Assembly (NCBI GenBank): GCA_964059195.1
Contig: CAXKWD010000007.1
Span: forward strand, 21,959,023-22,023,022
Source: Ectobius pallidus
Taxonomy: Eukaryota > Arthropoda > Insecta > Blattodea > Ectobiidae
Length of the DNA: 64,000 nt
Direction of reading: 5' to 3'
The notes below the pieces were generated by a model, which saw only the letters and a list, made by a program, of their open reading frames with translations, searched no databases and was not told where the DNA came from. The translations under genes and the position numbers were made by a program. How positions within the stretch are numbered: position 1 is the stretch's first letter; every line of letters begins with the position of its first letter. Of the stretch, positions 21,525-34,327 are shown piece by piece.

Positions 21525-24500
21525 ATGAACGGTGCTTTCGTCAGTCATTCAAATCATGCAAAGCAAAATAAGAATAATTTATCTATGGCCAAGAAAAATT
21601 GTAATGTTGGTAGTACTACTGTTCCGTCGAAGTCAAACACCAAGGCGGTGAAATGCTACCGGTGTAAACAAGTCGGCCATTACAAAAATCAGTGCATGAA
21701 TAACGAAAATAATTCAGCAAATAATAACAATAAAGAAAGAATGCAATCAAACGCATTTAGTGCAGCATTTTTAAGTGCGAATTTCAACAAAAATGATTGG
21801 TATATCGACTCCGGGGCAAGTGTACACCTAACAGCAAACGAAAGTTGGGTTATGAATGCCAGATATGAACAAAATAAAGGAATTGTCGTAGCTAATAGTG
21901 AGAAGATGACAGTATTATGTTCTGGCAATGTTAAAATAACGACTTCAACTGATGATTGCGAGTACGACATCGTGATAGAAGACGTATGCTGTATACCATC
22001 TCTGACTACTAACCTACTATCAGTCAGTCAACTAATAAAAAAAGGAAACAGTGTGTCTTTCACAGATAAAAGCTGTTGTGTTTACAATAAAAAGCAACAG
22101 TTAGTCGCTACAGCAGTATTGGCCAATGGGGTATACAAAGTAAACTTGGTATCCCAGGAGTATTTGGCTGCATCAGCTGTGTCAGGAGTAACATGGCATC
22201 GCAGATTAGGACATGTCAACAAGGAATACTTAAATAAAATGAAAAATGCTGTCTTGGGAATGTCATTTGATGAAAAAGTAGAAATAAGCAAGGCTTCTTG
22301 TACAACATGTTGTGAAGGTAAACAGTGTCGCTTACCATTTAAAGGCAGCGGTCAGAGAAGCAGCAACTTGCTAGATTAAGTGCACACAGACATTTGTGAC
22401 CCTATGGAGACTACATCGATAGGAGGAACAAGGTATTTCTTGTTATTTGTCGATGATTACAGTCGCATAACATTTGTTTATTTTCTGAAGCACAAAAATG
22501 AGGCTCTGATATTCAAAGCACAGGTGGAAAATCAAACAAAAAGAACAATAAAAGTGACAAGAAGAGATAACGGCTTAGAGTATTGCAGTAAGGAATTTGA
22601 AGATTACCTAAACAGTGCTGGTATTATCCACCAGAAAAGCAACCCATACACCCCAGAACAAAATGGTTTATGTGAAAGATTCAATCGCACAGTCGTAGAA
22701 AAAGCGAGATGTCTATTGTTTGATGCAAACCTGGGAAAAGAGTTTTGGGGTGAGGCCACCAATACGGCAGTGTACCTGCAGAATCGAACTGTGGCTGCTG
22801 CGTTGAATAATAAAACGCCATATGAACTATGGACTGGCACAAAACCAGATATCAGTCATATTAGGATATTTGGTAGCACTGTCATGGTACATGTTGCTAA
22901 ACAAAAGCGTAAGAAATGGGATAAGAAATCTGTGAAATGTATTCTTACAGGATACCCAGATAACATAAAGGGATACAGAGTCTATAATCCAGAAACAAGA
23001 ACTGTGTTTACAAGTAGAGATGTGGTCATTATTGAGCCAGAAATCAATTCTGAATGTATGATTCAAATGCAAGACCAGAATGTTGCTTCAGTGGGGGATG
23101 AGGTTAAACCAGAACAACAAGGCCAGGAGGTAACAAGTTTTGATTCAAATGAGGTTAAACCAGAACAACAAGGTCAGGAGGTAACAAGTTTTGAATCAAC
23201 ATCTAGTCTTGAAGATAACTCCAACAGTGAAAATGATTATTCCTATGATTATGAAGACTCAGAGAGTGCACTTCAGTGTGAAAATGAAGATTTCATGGAC
23301 AGACCCAGACGAACACGGAAGCCACCTGAGAGATATGGTATGTCGAATCTTTGTACAAGCGCTGAAACCTATGATGATGTGGCAGGTTTGACACTGCATG
23401 ATGCTTTAAACGGACCAGAAAAGAAACAGTGGATGTTGGCCATGCAAGAAGAACTACAGTGTTTCAAAGAAAATGATGCGTGGGAATTATGTGAAAGTCC
23501 ACAAGATGGTAGGGTTGTACAGTGTAAGTGGGTGCTTCGTAAAAAATATGATAGTGATAACAAAGTTCGGTTCCGTGCACGTTTAGTTGCTAAAGGTTTT
23601 TCACAAATTGAAGGTATAGACTATACAGAAACATTTTCTCCTGTTGTGAGGCATACTACATTGAGGTTACTATTTGCATTGTCAGTTAAGTTAGGATTTG
23701 ACATTACTCACCTTGATGTAACTACAGCCTTCCTGAATGGTGCTCTTGATGAAACCATTTTTATGCAGTTGCCAGAAGGATTTTCCGAGCAGACCCATGA
23801 GGGTCAAGTACTTAAATTAAAAAAGGCAATCTACAGGCTTAAACAATCTTCGAGAGCATGGTACAGGAAAGTGGATGAATGTTTGTTAAATATTGGTTAT
23901 AGGAGATCTAAGATAGAACCATGTATTTACACAAAAATTAGAAATAATTTGAGGACTATTGTTACACTTTTTGTGGATGATTTTTTTATTTTCTCAAATG
24001 ATTGTAAAGAAACAGAATATTTGAAAAATGTATTAGCTAGCCATTTCAAACTTAAAGATTTAGGTGAAATCAGAAAGTGTCTTGGTGTCAATGTAAGTGT
24101 TAATAAGTCTGGGAAAACTATCACATTGAACCAGTCTGATTATATTGATCAGGTGTTGGAAAAATTTAACATGAGTCAATGCAAACCCATTCAGACTCCT
24201 ATGGAAACTAAGTTGCATGTATCTAAGGGGGAAAACTATGTTGGAAAATTCCCATATCAGCAAGTTATTGGTTGTCTAATGTACTTAGCAGTTCTAACCA
24301 GACCTGATATTACTTATGCAGTTGGATTTTTGAGTCAATTTAACAATTGCTATTCTAGAGAACATTGTGCATATGTAAAGCGTCTATTGAGATATTTAAA
24401 ATGTACTAAAAATTACGGTTTGAAGTACACTGCTGATGGAAATTCAATATTAGAAGGATATGTAGATGCAGATTGGGGTGCAAATGTTATAGATAGGAAG

Positions 24501-24914
24501 TCTTATACAGGATATTGTTTCACTTTATCTGGTTGTGTAATTTCTTGGGAAACTAAAAAACAAACTGCTGTAGCCTTGTCTAGTAGTGAGGCCGAATATA
24601 TGGCTATTACAGAAGCATGTAAGGAAGCTGTTTATTTGAGAAACTTATTATATGAAATTACACAAAATTTGTATACCATTGATTTGTTCAACGATAATCA
24701 GAGTGCACAAAAGCTAACTATGAATCCAATGTTTCACAAGCGTACAAAACACATAGACATTAAGTTTCACTTTTGTAGAGAATGTGTAGTAAATAAAATA
24801 GTAAATGTGAAGTATTTGCCTACAGCTGAGATGCGAGCAGATGTATTCACGAAGGCTTTATGTGTTATGAAACATTATAAGTTTTTGGATGTATTAGGTA
24901 TTAAAAGATTGTAA
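21525..24914 (+). pseudogene. Copia nucleocapsid-pol polyprotein, interrupted by one stop
   Basis: The first part (21525-22379) has a CCHC knuckle (CYRCKQVGHYKNQC), protease DSGASVHLT and the integrase zinc region with CTTCCEGKQC. It ends in TAA at 22377; the same frame resumes at once with VHTDICDPM, so this is a single nonsense change. The second part has the integrase core (TDICDP, RRDNGLEY, NGLCERFNR), the acidic linker, reverse transcriptase (HLDVTTAFLNG; FVDDFFIF in place of YVDD) and RNase H (DADWG, SSSEAEYMA). A 17-codon segment EVKPEQQGQEVTSF is duplicated in tandem in the linker near 23.1-23.2 kb. Confidence 0.93.
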
Positions 24915-24951
24915 TATTTTTGTATATCCATATTGTTGGATATAGTGGGGG

Positions 24952-25094
24952 TGTTAAAGGTCTAATATCTACACAATATGTTACTAGTGCTGCCATCTGT
25001 CGTGCATTGTCGGCAGACATGTTTGTTTGTTCTATGTCCCTAAATAAATTTCAGTCTGTGCCACTCGTCAGTGGGAATACGTTGTTTTATTATA
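24952..25094 (+). repeat. Copia 3' LTR (143 bp)
   Basis: This is the intact LTR. It is short for the family, with TG at the start, an AATAAA signal in CCCTAAATAAATTT and TATA at its end. It is preceded by a polypurine tract. Confidence 0.94.
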
Positions 25095-25817
25095 TTGACA
25101 ATCTATAGTTCCATGACCTATCCTACTGTATAGACGCAGATCCTCCTCATATGGCCTCGAAGTTAAAAGGAGTATAAACACAGCTGAATTAAAAAAAAAT
25201 TAATGATGGCGTACTAGCATGTATTTGTGTTTTTCCTTAAAACTGTAATGAAATAAAATGTGTTCAGATTAGCGTCCTTCTAATTGTTTTGACTAGTATA
25301 TAATGAACCTAACATGCTTATCGGTATAGAGCTGTCTAGTCATGCGTATGAAGTTCAATGCATTATATTAAACCTTTTTGTTTCGGAAGATATTAAATCA
25401 GCTGTAGCTGCATTAACATTCGAAATGTTTTCTTTACTAAATCTAGAGCCTTTTCTAGCATAATGATGGAATGTTATTCGTGGGGTGAAATACACAAACC
25501 AGGTCTCGGCCTTTGCAGATTTTAACATGATTTAGTTTGTTTTATATTTTACTTTATTTTAGGTATTTTGTTATTTCGTTTTCCTATAATACTGCCTCTA
25601 TATATTTGATAATAAATTGTCACTGACGTCAAAGATTCAAGTTAATCAATGCCGTCTTTATAACAACGCAACAACAATATGTCTGCATGGTAACATCAGA
25701 TATATCGCACAAAATCACATTCTGAGGAGTAATATTAGTGACAGGAAAAGCGGTAAGTATAACATCTTATTGAGAATTGTAAGTAATAACGTTATTTTTA
25801 ACATCAATATACCATTA

Positions 25818-27752
25818 AGGTGCTCCGGGGTAACTGGGCCATGATTTTACAATACGACCTACAGTTACCTACATAAAGCAGTGATTTAGGACAAGTTATT
25901 AGCAATTTTTCACTGCAAAATATTGTATGATTATTTAGCAACAAACAGACAAACATATTACATACCATTTAAAGTAACTTTTTAATAGTATATATTTTTT
26001 TTTATATTTATAATAAATTTGTCCTATGGGCCCAGTTGCCCCGTGAATTTGGGGTAACTGGACCACCCCAGGCTACATTCTATAACAGCACTGCAGTAAA
26101 TTTCTGGGGTAAATGGACCTATTGCTGTACATTCAATTGATTTAGAAAAAATATTGGTATGATCAATTGATCAATTCAAGTACATATTCCGGCCATTGTA
26201 TCATGACCCTAGTAAGGTCGTAGGAAAAAAAGGGCAAAGAAAAACATCAGAATATTAGCAAAAAGTTATGCATTTATATATTTATTTAAGGAAACTTGTT
26301 TCTTACCAAGAAATTACACAAAATTTGCAGAATTACAAACATTTATCATAAAATGACAAAAAGGAAAAATTAATTACAAATTCATTCATTAAAAAATCAA
26401 TTGGAGTTTAAACAATTACTATTTGAGTCTTTATACATTAGGAAAGTCTTAGTGGATGTTAGATTACTCAGGTCTGCTGCAAAAGCAATCATATTCAATC
26501 GAGCAGAACACCTGTTACAGGTTGTGGAAGTTTCCGTATGATGTCAAGCTCTCTAATGTAAGATTCTTCATTGGTTTCTTTAAATTTCATTGTATGAGAA
26601 TGTCTTTTGTAAGAAGAACCATGTAACCTTCATCCTCTTTTTGTAGGCTACTACCTTGGCTATGTATAATCTGAAACTATTCTCTGTTTTGCCAAAAACT
26701 TTAGTGATGCAAAACTCATCAGATTCAAGTGTAAATTTTTCTTGGATAGAATAAGCATCACAATCATTTTCATCACTAGAAGAGTAGTTGTAATGAACCT
26801 CTTGTAATTTTGATTTTCCTTTTCCTTTCTTTGCTTTTTTTCTCGTAACTTTTCTCTTTTCTTGCTTTTGCCTTTTCCTCTTTTTTATTTTATTTTATTT
26901 TTAACGTTTCCCTTCTTTTTACAATCAAAGCTTTTTCTTCCTCCTCTTCTTTTTCTTTCATTTCAAGGTATTTTGCAGTAGTTATTATTTCACAGTTGAT
27001 AATTTTTGTCCTTTTCCTTTGCACCATATTCTACAACAGAACAAAAACAATCAGGTTAACTTAAAACTGTAAATATTTGAGGGAGTGTGTTGTGTGAGGT
27101 CACAGATAACTTAAGTTAATTGTAATATTAAAAAAAAAAAAAAATTATTCAACATTATTAGACGAGCAGTCATGAGTACATGTCAAGACTTCAAGTAGCC
27201 TAAGTTAACTAGCTTTTGCCAAAGCAAAAAAATAAACACATAGTGGGCTCCATGGTAGTTTCTTTGTTATACTGGCTATGTTTTACATTATTGGGACAAC
27301 TGGATACTTCTCGGGGTAACTGGGTCCCTCTGGCCCAGTTACCCCGATGGGATGGCCCAGTTACCCCTTTTTTGAAAATTTTTCGGGGTAACTGGGCCAC
27401 CCCTGCCAGACAAAGAACAAGAAGCCAGGAGTGGTAAAGAGCACTATTTATGGACAAAATCATTCATTATGTTTATGCCTAACTAGTAAAAATGAAAAAG
27501 GTACTTACCAAGAAATGGTGGAAGCCCGTTAAACATTCAAAAACACGATGTTGTTTGAGAAAATTTCTTCTTGAAAATTACTGAACCTCTCACCATCACA
27601 AAATGGTTCAAAACAAAGTTGTTGTTGTTGTTCTAGAGAGAAACAAAGAAGATGAAGGTGTCCCAACCAAATTACATTTTAATTCCCACAGATGTGGATA
27701 TGAATAACCCCTGGCCCAGTTACCCCCTGGGCCCAGAAACCCCGGAGCACCT
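25818..27752. mobile_element. 1.9-kb TA-inserted transposon rich in a GGGGTAACTGGGCC motif
   Basis: Inverted termini AGGTGCTCCGGGGT flank the element, with TA on both sides (25816-25817 and 27753-27754); unit 3 near 47611 shows the empty site. TA duplication suits Tc1/mariner/pogo elements. The 14-bp word GGGGTAACTGGGCC and close variants occur about nine times in both orientations: both termini, about 26.03-26.11 kb and 27.29-27.40 kb. The minus strand holds a broken coding remnant (26560-27028). Confidence 0.88.
26560..27028 (-). pseudogene. Broken coding remnant inside the TA-inserted transposon
   Basis: Read on the minus strand, a frame begins MVQRKRTKIINCEIITT and runs into a KEKEEEEEKAL charged segment, then a stop. 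It is followed after a frame break by lysine/arginine-rich sequence and an open stretch containing NYSSSDENDCDAYS and FGKTENSFRLYIAKVV. The final part resembles the C-terminal tails of proteins carried by pogo-type transposons as I remember them. The catalytic part is absent, so the identity stays tentative. Confidence 0.4.
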
Positions 27753-28194
27753 TATCTTCTTCTGTAATACACAATAAGTGGAAGTTGTTGACCGTTTGCT
27801 TTCGTGCGTAGCCCAAAACTGAGACCGCAGAAATCTGAAATTTTTAACATGGGTGAGCAGAAGGTGGTCTGAATACATTTCAAAGCCTGATTTTTAATTT
27901 TAGATTTCGTTCGAGAGTTATGAACGAAAAACTGGCGGAAGGACGCATCAAATTGTCGAGCGCTTCAACTTGGTTTGTTAATTTGTTGTTATGTTCTTTG
28001 TAACAAAAGAATTGTTCGTGTGTGTATGTATGCCATATAATATGCAAATCTTCGACACGGTTAGATCTGGAATTATTTTTAACATAGGTGAACGGAAGAG
28101 GGAACCTGTATTTAGGCCTCAATGGGAAATCATTTATCGATTTCAATGAGACTAGAAAAGTGGGTTTTTTTGCTTGCTTTGAAGCCAGAGAACT

Positions 28195-28446
28195 CGGATC
28201 TTCCGAGCGAGGTGACCGAGATGGGGATGCCTTGGACTCGCATTCCGGAGGTCCCAGGTTCAAATCTCATGGCAGGTCAATTACCCATTTTTTTTCATGG
28301 TTTCCCCAGTCGTAAAGGCAAATACTGAATTGGATAATTGCTTGTCATGACTCATTCTCACTATTTCATCCTATACAAATTCATTTAAATGAATATTATT
28401 TTAAATCTACGGACATAAAATACACCAACAATAGAAGTAGTCGATA
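28195..28446 (+). mobile_element. tRNA-derived SINE, family A (unit 2, first copy, interrupted)
   Basis: The tRNA-like head reads GAGGTGACCGAGATGG with box B AGGTTCAAATCTC. The body matches 6024-6360 and 48075-48410 but is cut at 28446 by the TA-inserted element and resumes at 29328. Confidence 0.68.
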
Positions 28447-29325
28447 TTATTCGCACACTTTATCTTGAGCTTCACACTCCATAATGCTGAAGACGTCCAT
28501 ATAAAGAAGGCCTCGCTGGAAAAAATGAAGATCGCGACCCGTCCCCAGTATTGCCATACCCAAAAACTTCCCGTTGAGGCATTCTTGAGCTACCGTCAAT
28601 TTTGTTTATTTGTTTACATCATATTATCACAGTATACTATACTGTGATATTATTCTGAAAATGTCAGAATAAATCCAGGGATATTAGAAGAACAGTACTG
28701 ATATAAGTGACAACGAAGTTAAAAATAAAGATTCTTTAAACCAAGAAGTATCGGAAATCAGCGAAATAATGAACCAAATAAATGAAATGGAAGGAAAAGC
28801 AATTTAATCTGTTTCAAGCTGAATCTGTCGTTGGAGAAAAGAACAAGTCAAGTTTTATTATTTCGTTGTATTAATTGTGTTGTATTAATTACCTACAAAC
28901 TTTCGCGAAAGGCATTTAGTTAAATTACATCAATTCAGGCAATTCAGGCATGTAGGCCTATATGTACAATGCTACGACTTTTAAACGATTTTCTATATTC
29001 TTAAGACCGGGAGTGAAATTGTCTAAATAGGCCTAAATATATTACTTTATTAATTTCTCCAGCGATATATTCTACTTTAATATCTGAATCAATATAAAAT
29101 CTTTAGTTTGGTAGCGAGAGTTGAAATTGCTACAAATTACAGTTAGTTCGATTGTGTACCAGCATAAAACTACACACGTTATATTTTCTGGTAATTGGCA
29201 ACCCTTCAGAAACAACGTCAATTTCAACTCACCGCCTTCTGCAATAGTCAATCTCTTATACTGCATGCAATATCAGCTCCCCTCACCCCCGCATTTTTTT
29301 GGCTCAAGATAAAGTGTGAGCATAA
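28447..29325. mobile_element. TA-inserted nonautonomous element, 879 bp
   Basis: The left end is TTATTCGCACACTTTATCTT and the right end, in reverse, is TTATGCTCACACTTTATCTT: about 25-bp inverted termini with two changes. TA flanks both sides, and units 1 and 3 show the joined site (GTTGATAATCAATAG). No transposase was recognised, so a Tc1/mariner-group nonautonomous element is inferred. Confidence 0.85.
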
Positions 29326-29798
29326 TAATCAATAGGTGCATGGCCTACTGTATAGACACAGATCCTCAACTCCTGATACGTCCCCGTTGGTTTAAAGAGT
29401 ATAAATACAGCTGAATTAAAAATAATAAGAAAAGAAAGTTTCGGATGTGAAGCTTTTTCCCCCGGGCGTCTCACTGCAGTTGTGAAAGACACCTCTTAAG
29501 CCAGATATTTTACCTTTTTAATTAGTTATTACTTATTATGAATGATCTACGTGTTAAGGTATGGTTCATGAATATATGGTTTGTTTTAATAGTTATAATT
29601 TAGTACGTCTAACAATAACATTATAATTAAAAATAAAATACGTACTTTAGGCAATTTATGTATAAAACAAAATCAGTGTTAATAATATATTGTTTTAATT
29701 ATTCTGCTGTTACATAGACGATTTAAAACGCATGTAGCGTTGAATGAATGTGAATTAATAAACGCGGGCGAAGCTGCGGGTACCTGCTAGTCTATATA

Positions 29799-30354
29799 CG
29801 AGGGTCGTCTAGAATTGGCATAACTAAATAATAACATTAATAATCAACAGAAAACTTTATTTACAAAGAATTTCTGCCAAGAAGACAAGGAATAAACGCA
29901 GAGTCCTATTGTGCAACTTTTCAACGACTACGACGCGTTATCCAAAACAAGAGACGAGGAAAGTTGTGTTGAAAGGTATTTTTTATTCACAACGATCGCC
30001 CTCATTCAGCTGCTCAAACACAGGCACAACTTCAACCTTTTGAGTGGGACATTTTTGAACATCCTCCTTACAGCCCTTGATTTTCACTTGTTTTCGAAAC
30101 TAAATGGCTTTTTGGGTGGAAAAGAGTTCCCAACCGATGAGACCTCAAAGCGGCAGTGACATCCTTGCTCAGGTCTTTGGCGATAGAAGAGTATAACATG
30201 GGCATTGAAAAACTGGTACCACGCTACAACAAATACCTTGACATCAATGGCAATTACGTTGAGAAATAGAGGAAGGTAATGTATCTTTGTAAGTAAAGTT
30301 TTGAGTTGATATCTTTCGTTATTATTTAGTCATGCCAAATGACGAGCCTCTTAA
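29799..30354 (+). mobile_element. Relic mariner (unit 2 copy, about 560 bp)
   Basis: It has the same ends as the unit 1 copy. Transposase remnants include a decayed FIHND-type block, then DFHLFSKLNGFLGGK and KAAVTSLLRSL-like sequence. The first half of the gene is gone. It lacks the RTE-like and SINE insertions of unit 1. Confidence 0.82.
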
Positions 30355-31570
30355 TAAGAGAAAGTTTTTCTGTGTTTTTTCGAAACATAAATATACGTGC
30401 AAATATGTTCTGAATAATCTCCTATATATATATCCTTTATAATTATTTGTTTATTTACGTACAAAGTCACAACGGCTTACTCATTTTAAAATTGATTAAT
30501 GTGAAATAGAAAGTACATTTTCTATGTATAAGATTCTCACTGAGAGAGATTTATCTGTAGAAATTTATATAAATATATTGTAAAGTTTAGTATAAAAACT
30601 GAAAGGAATGTACATTCTCGAATGCACATTACTGGTAAAATCTTTGCAGAAGCAGCATGAAAAACGTGGTTCACACGCCCAGGGGAAAAACACCGAACAC
30701 TGGTTTATAGTTCATTAGGGCTCAGTTTCATCGACAGGGATTAAGAATTAATCTTGGGTTACACGTCCTCAATTCTCGATTTGACGAAAATTTTGTTTCA
30801 TCGTTAAGAGTTTGTTTTACTACAGAGTTATGCCTGGGGTTGAGTTAACTCCTACATTTCCTTGGGTTAATAGCCTAACTCGGGACAAAATAAAACTGGC
30901 TGCTGTAAACCAAGCATATGATATGGAATTGCTGTATTTCCCTATCGTCCCGGAAAGAAATATGGGTTTAATAATAATATTGCTTTATAATATTGTTTTA
31001 TACATAGGAACTTTATAGATATGAGCTATAGTAATAAACTAAACAATTACAGACCGGTAGGCTGTTATTTTCACCGGATTCCAGGAGTTCCTTTTCCAGG
31101 CGGGTCATGTAATTACTCCGGATAATTGGACGCCCGTATAGTCCGCAATGAATTTGGGCATATACGGACACATTTTGTTCTTTCGTGAATCATGCTTAAT
31201 TCGATTCCGATGCTGTTGTATTCTCTCCTATTTCGTCAATATTCTAAGAAAGCATGGCTGGATGTATTCTTGGGTAGCCTATTTATTGAACACAGAACCT
31301 ATTTCCTCAAAATTAATTGCAAGCTAACATACAGTGCTCCTGTCAGAGTTCGGGTTACCGGCATATGTTATGAACTTTCTACGCAGTTTACCACGATCAC
31401 CTTTTCTGAAATACGTATGTACGAAAGGACTTGTTATAGAATTGCTAACTGAGGAGAAGATTGATGAAATAGGAGAGACTTATCAGAACATAATTAGAAT
31501 CACAAAAGAAGAATGTGTGTGTAGGCCTAAATGCAAATCTTCTAAGAGGGTATCACGACAACACATCTAA

Positions 31571-32246
31571 AGTCTATCTCAGCGAACCTGATAGGAAGGA
31601 AAAACAATTTCTCCTCTCCTCGTTCCACTGGCTACAGTCAGAGGGTAGGCTAGTACGGTCCATTCCAAAAACATTGATTCGACTACTGCGAAATTCAATG
31701 GTTCCGATTAAATGCTATGCATTGCATACACAATAAATATTATTTACGCAACAAATAACTATATATACATACAGATTTTCTTATACACACTCACAGACAC
31801 TTTAACTACTAATTTAACTATACACAGGGCGAAATATGGAATTTGAAACGACACGTGCAGAAAACCACTTCGAGACCATCGGCGTAAATGTTTTCTTGGA
31901 GACTGTAGTTGCCTAAGATCTGAAACAGGTATGCCATTCATTATTTGTCTCATACCCACGCTTATTATCACCAAGAAAATAATGCTATTTAAAATTAAGG
32001 CTATTGTTGTACATATTTTACTTATGAGATTGCTATAATCACGTTTAGATGGTTATCGCATCGCATCTCAATTAATACTACGTTGTTTATACTCCAGTAG
32101 TAAAACATTCTAACGTAAATATCAGAGCTGTGAGTAGGGGGTTGAAAGCGGTAAAAAGAACGGCAATTCGTCACATTGGAACTCCAGTCCGGTTCCGTGG
32201 CGGGGACTGAGAATGTTATGATTTCCTATCAGGTTCCCTGAGATAC
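31571..32246 (+). mobile_element. Chimeric insertion: LINE ORF1 piece plus an approximately 520-bp module
   Basis: It is absent from the matching place in unit 1 (near 11094). The first 130 bp match ORF1 of the Jockey-like LINE at 41149-41280 (LIGRKNNF and VHSKNIDST region). The rest matches 41395-41910, which sits right after the same ORF1 piece in that LINE. No duplication was identified. Confidence 0.7.
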
Positions 32247-32610
32247 AGTATAGCTTCTGTTATATACAATAATAGCACTATAATATTCAATTTTTGTAGG
32301 TGATGACTTACTGTAGTATTTTGCATAATTAAACAAGCCCATCCTTTTGCACTGCCGACTACATGTAAGTCAATATATTCTGACTGCCGTATTTAAAATA
32401 TTATTAATAAGTAGGCCTACAAATATTCTGATCTATTATTTGTCACACTAATTTGATTTCCTCCTGTAATAGCGTATGTTTTCAAGAGCTGCTTCCTGAT
32501 TAAGACTTTCAGTTTTCTGTTTCATTTTTAATAATTATAGCCTATATCATACGCATATTTATTTTCAATCAGTTTCATCTCTGTTATAATTCCTGCTAGA
32601 AGAGAATTCA

Positions 32611-33125
32611 GTACCGAGTGAAGTGGCAGAGATGGTTACGTCTTGGACTCTCGAGAGGTCCCAGGTTCAAATCCCAAGGCCGGCCAATTTGATGTGGATT
32701 TTTTCATGGCTTCTCCAGTCGTAAAGGAAAATGCCAAGTTGGATGCTTCATACCATGAATCATCCTCACCATTTCATCCTGTATCATATCCATTTAAATT
32801 GATAGTGGAAATTTACTCCATAAAATATAGCAATTATAAAAATACTTGATAATCAGTAGTTCCATGGCCTACCCTACTGTATAGACCACACCTGAGCAAC
32901 TGAGGGGAAACGTTTTAGTCCCCATCCACTGCTGTGACGTATGAGACCTGCTCTTCATGTTCAGTGTCACGTCGAAACTGCTTTATTCTGACGTCAAGGG
33001 CGACTGTAGTGGGAGACATTACCCCACCGCACAGTGGCACAATGTGCCACAGTTGCGCACCCGTGGATAGACACAGATCCTGATATTTCCTCGTGGCTAA
33101 AAAGAATATAAACATAGTTGAATTT
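32611..33125 (+). mobile_element. tRNA-derived SINE, family A (unit 2, second copy)
   Basis: Box A region is GAAGTGGCAGAGATGGTTAC and box B is AGGTTCAAATCCC. It is the positional equivalent of 11437-11800. Its tail is split by a small hAT-like MITE at 32887-33065. Confidence 0.66.
32887..33065. mobile_element. Small hAT-like MITE, about 179 bp
   Basis: It interrupts the GTATAGACACAGATCC block shared by all units. The left end is CACACCTGAGCAACTG and the right end, in reverse, is CACGGGTGCGCAACTGTGGC, an imperfect inverted pair of a form common in hAT elements. Flanks share TATAGAC versus GATAGAC, consistent with a 7-8 bp duplication carrying one change. Confidence 0.65.
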
Positions 33126-33133
33126 TAAATAAA

Positions 33134-34327
33134 ATCAGGTAAACTGATGTACCAAAGTGTCAGTATGTTTTTGTGCAATCAGTTATGACTGCAATTATGA
33201 TATGCGATTTTTTTAAAAATTGATTTCCAAGTTAAGCTCCAGATTTATTCATTAAGCAGGGCTTACGGAAGAACAAAGGTCTAGTTTAAAAAAAAAAATC
33301 AGATTAGAATCGTCCAGCATCAGCTGAACTATACACATTTGTGATATGTTGACAGTCGCACACTCATAAAAATATAACAACAACAAAAATCAAATTGGCC
33401 GGTTTCGGGGTTTCAACTAACGGAACTCCAGAATGTGAGGCCAAGACGTTACCATCTCGACCATCTGGGTCAGTTGAACGGTCTAGTTGGAAAAGCGCAT
33501 GTAAAGCAATGGTGTTTTTTTTTGTCATAGCTAACTATATTTTAATTTCCAAAGCCTTATAAGATCACAGTGAAACAATAGGCTATGTTGTCAAGATAAC
33601 TGATTTGAATTTTTTTTATAAATTCTTTCAAATACGTATATTACCATAAAATAGGCACTAAATTGAGCATTACTACTAAACAGGTCAACCGATTTTATCC
33701 AATATTAATAGACGTCTTCCCATGGACATTATAAATGTGTATACCAAGTTTCATAAAAATCCGGTAAAGCGTATTTGCGTTACCGCGCCTTTAAAATAGA
33801 CACTAAATTGGGTTTCACTCCGGTACCGGACTACCGATTTGGTCCAATATCAGTAGACGTCTTCTCATGTACATTATAAATGGGTATACATAGATTCATG
33901 AAAATCCAATAAAGCATATTTGAGTTATCGCGACTTCTTATATATTAACATAAAAGGCACTAAATTGGGAATAATTCCGGTACTGGCCAACCGATTTGGT
34001 CGAATATCAATAGACGTCTTTCTATGGGCATAATAAATGCGTATACGAAGTTTCATAAAAATCCGATAAAGCGTATTTGAGTTATTACGCCTTTAAACGA
34101 GACACTAAATTGGGTTTTACTCCGGTACCGATCAACAGATTAGGTTCAAATTCAATAGGGTATTTCTCATGTGTGTCATAAATGAGTATACTAAGTTTCA
34201 GGGAAATCCAATACAGCGTATTTGAGTTATGACGCGTACAGGCTCACGGACGGACAGACACACAGACGGACAGACATTTTTTCTCCCCACACACAATCCC
34301 ATAAAGTACCATACTGCCACTTAATAA
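33134..34327. mobile_element. Element made of four ~150-bp tandem units (copy A)
   Basis: It starts ATCAGGTAAACTGATG and ends near CCACTTAATAA, interrupting AAATAAAGAGTTC as seen in units 1 and 3. Four imperfect units each contain CACTAAATTGGG, a CGGTACCGG-like palindrome, GACGTCTT, TATAAATG, AAGTTTCAT and GTATTTGAGTTAT. Unit lengths alternate between about 147 and 160 bp. It ends in a GACGGACAGAC-rich tract. No coding potential was seen. Confidence 0.82.

Larger units (their letters stand above)
20594..25094 (+). mobile_element. Copia-type LTR retrotransposon with identical LTRs
   Basis: LTRs begin TGTTAAAGG and end TTATTATA, with the exact 5-bp duplication TTGAC (20589-20593 and 25095-25099); unit 1 shows the empty site near 4768. 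A primer-binding site GGTTATGGGCCCAGAC at 20812 is the type used by copia with initiator tRNA-Met. A purine tract AGTGGGGG precedes the 3' LTR. Domain order is gag, zinc knuckle, protease, integrase, reverse transcriptase, RNase H, as in Ty1/copia. The LTRs are identical apart from a micro-MITE in the 5' one, so the insertion is young, yet the frame carries one shift and one stop. Confidence 0.95.

Noticed and set aside
23041..23392. Second reading frame across the copia linker (23191-23391)
   Set aside because: It overlaps the pol frame, which has clear domains on both sides.
33650..34220. CRISPR-like array from regularly spaced repeats
   Set aside because: The repeats are imperfect, adjacent units of about 150 bp without unique spacers, in a eukaryotic context.
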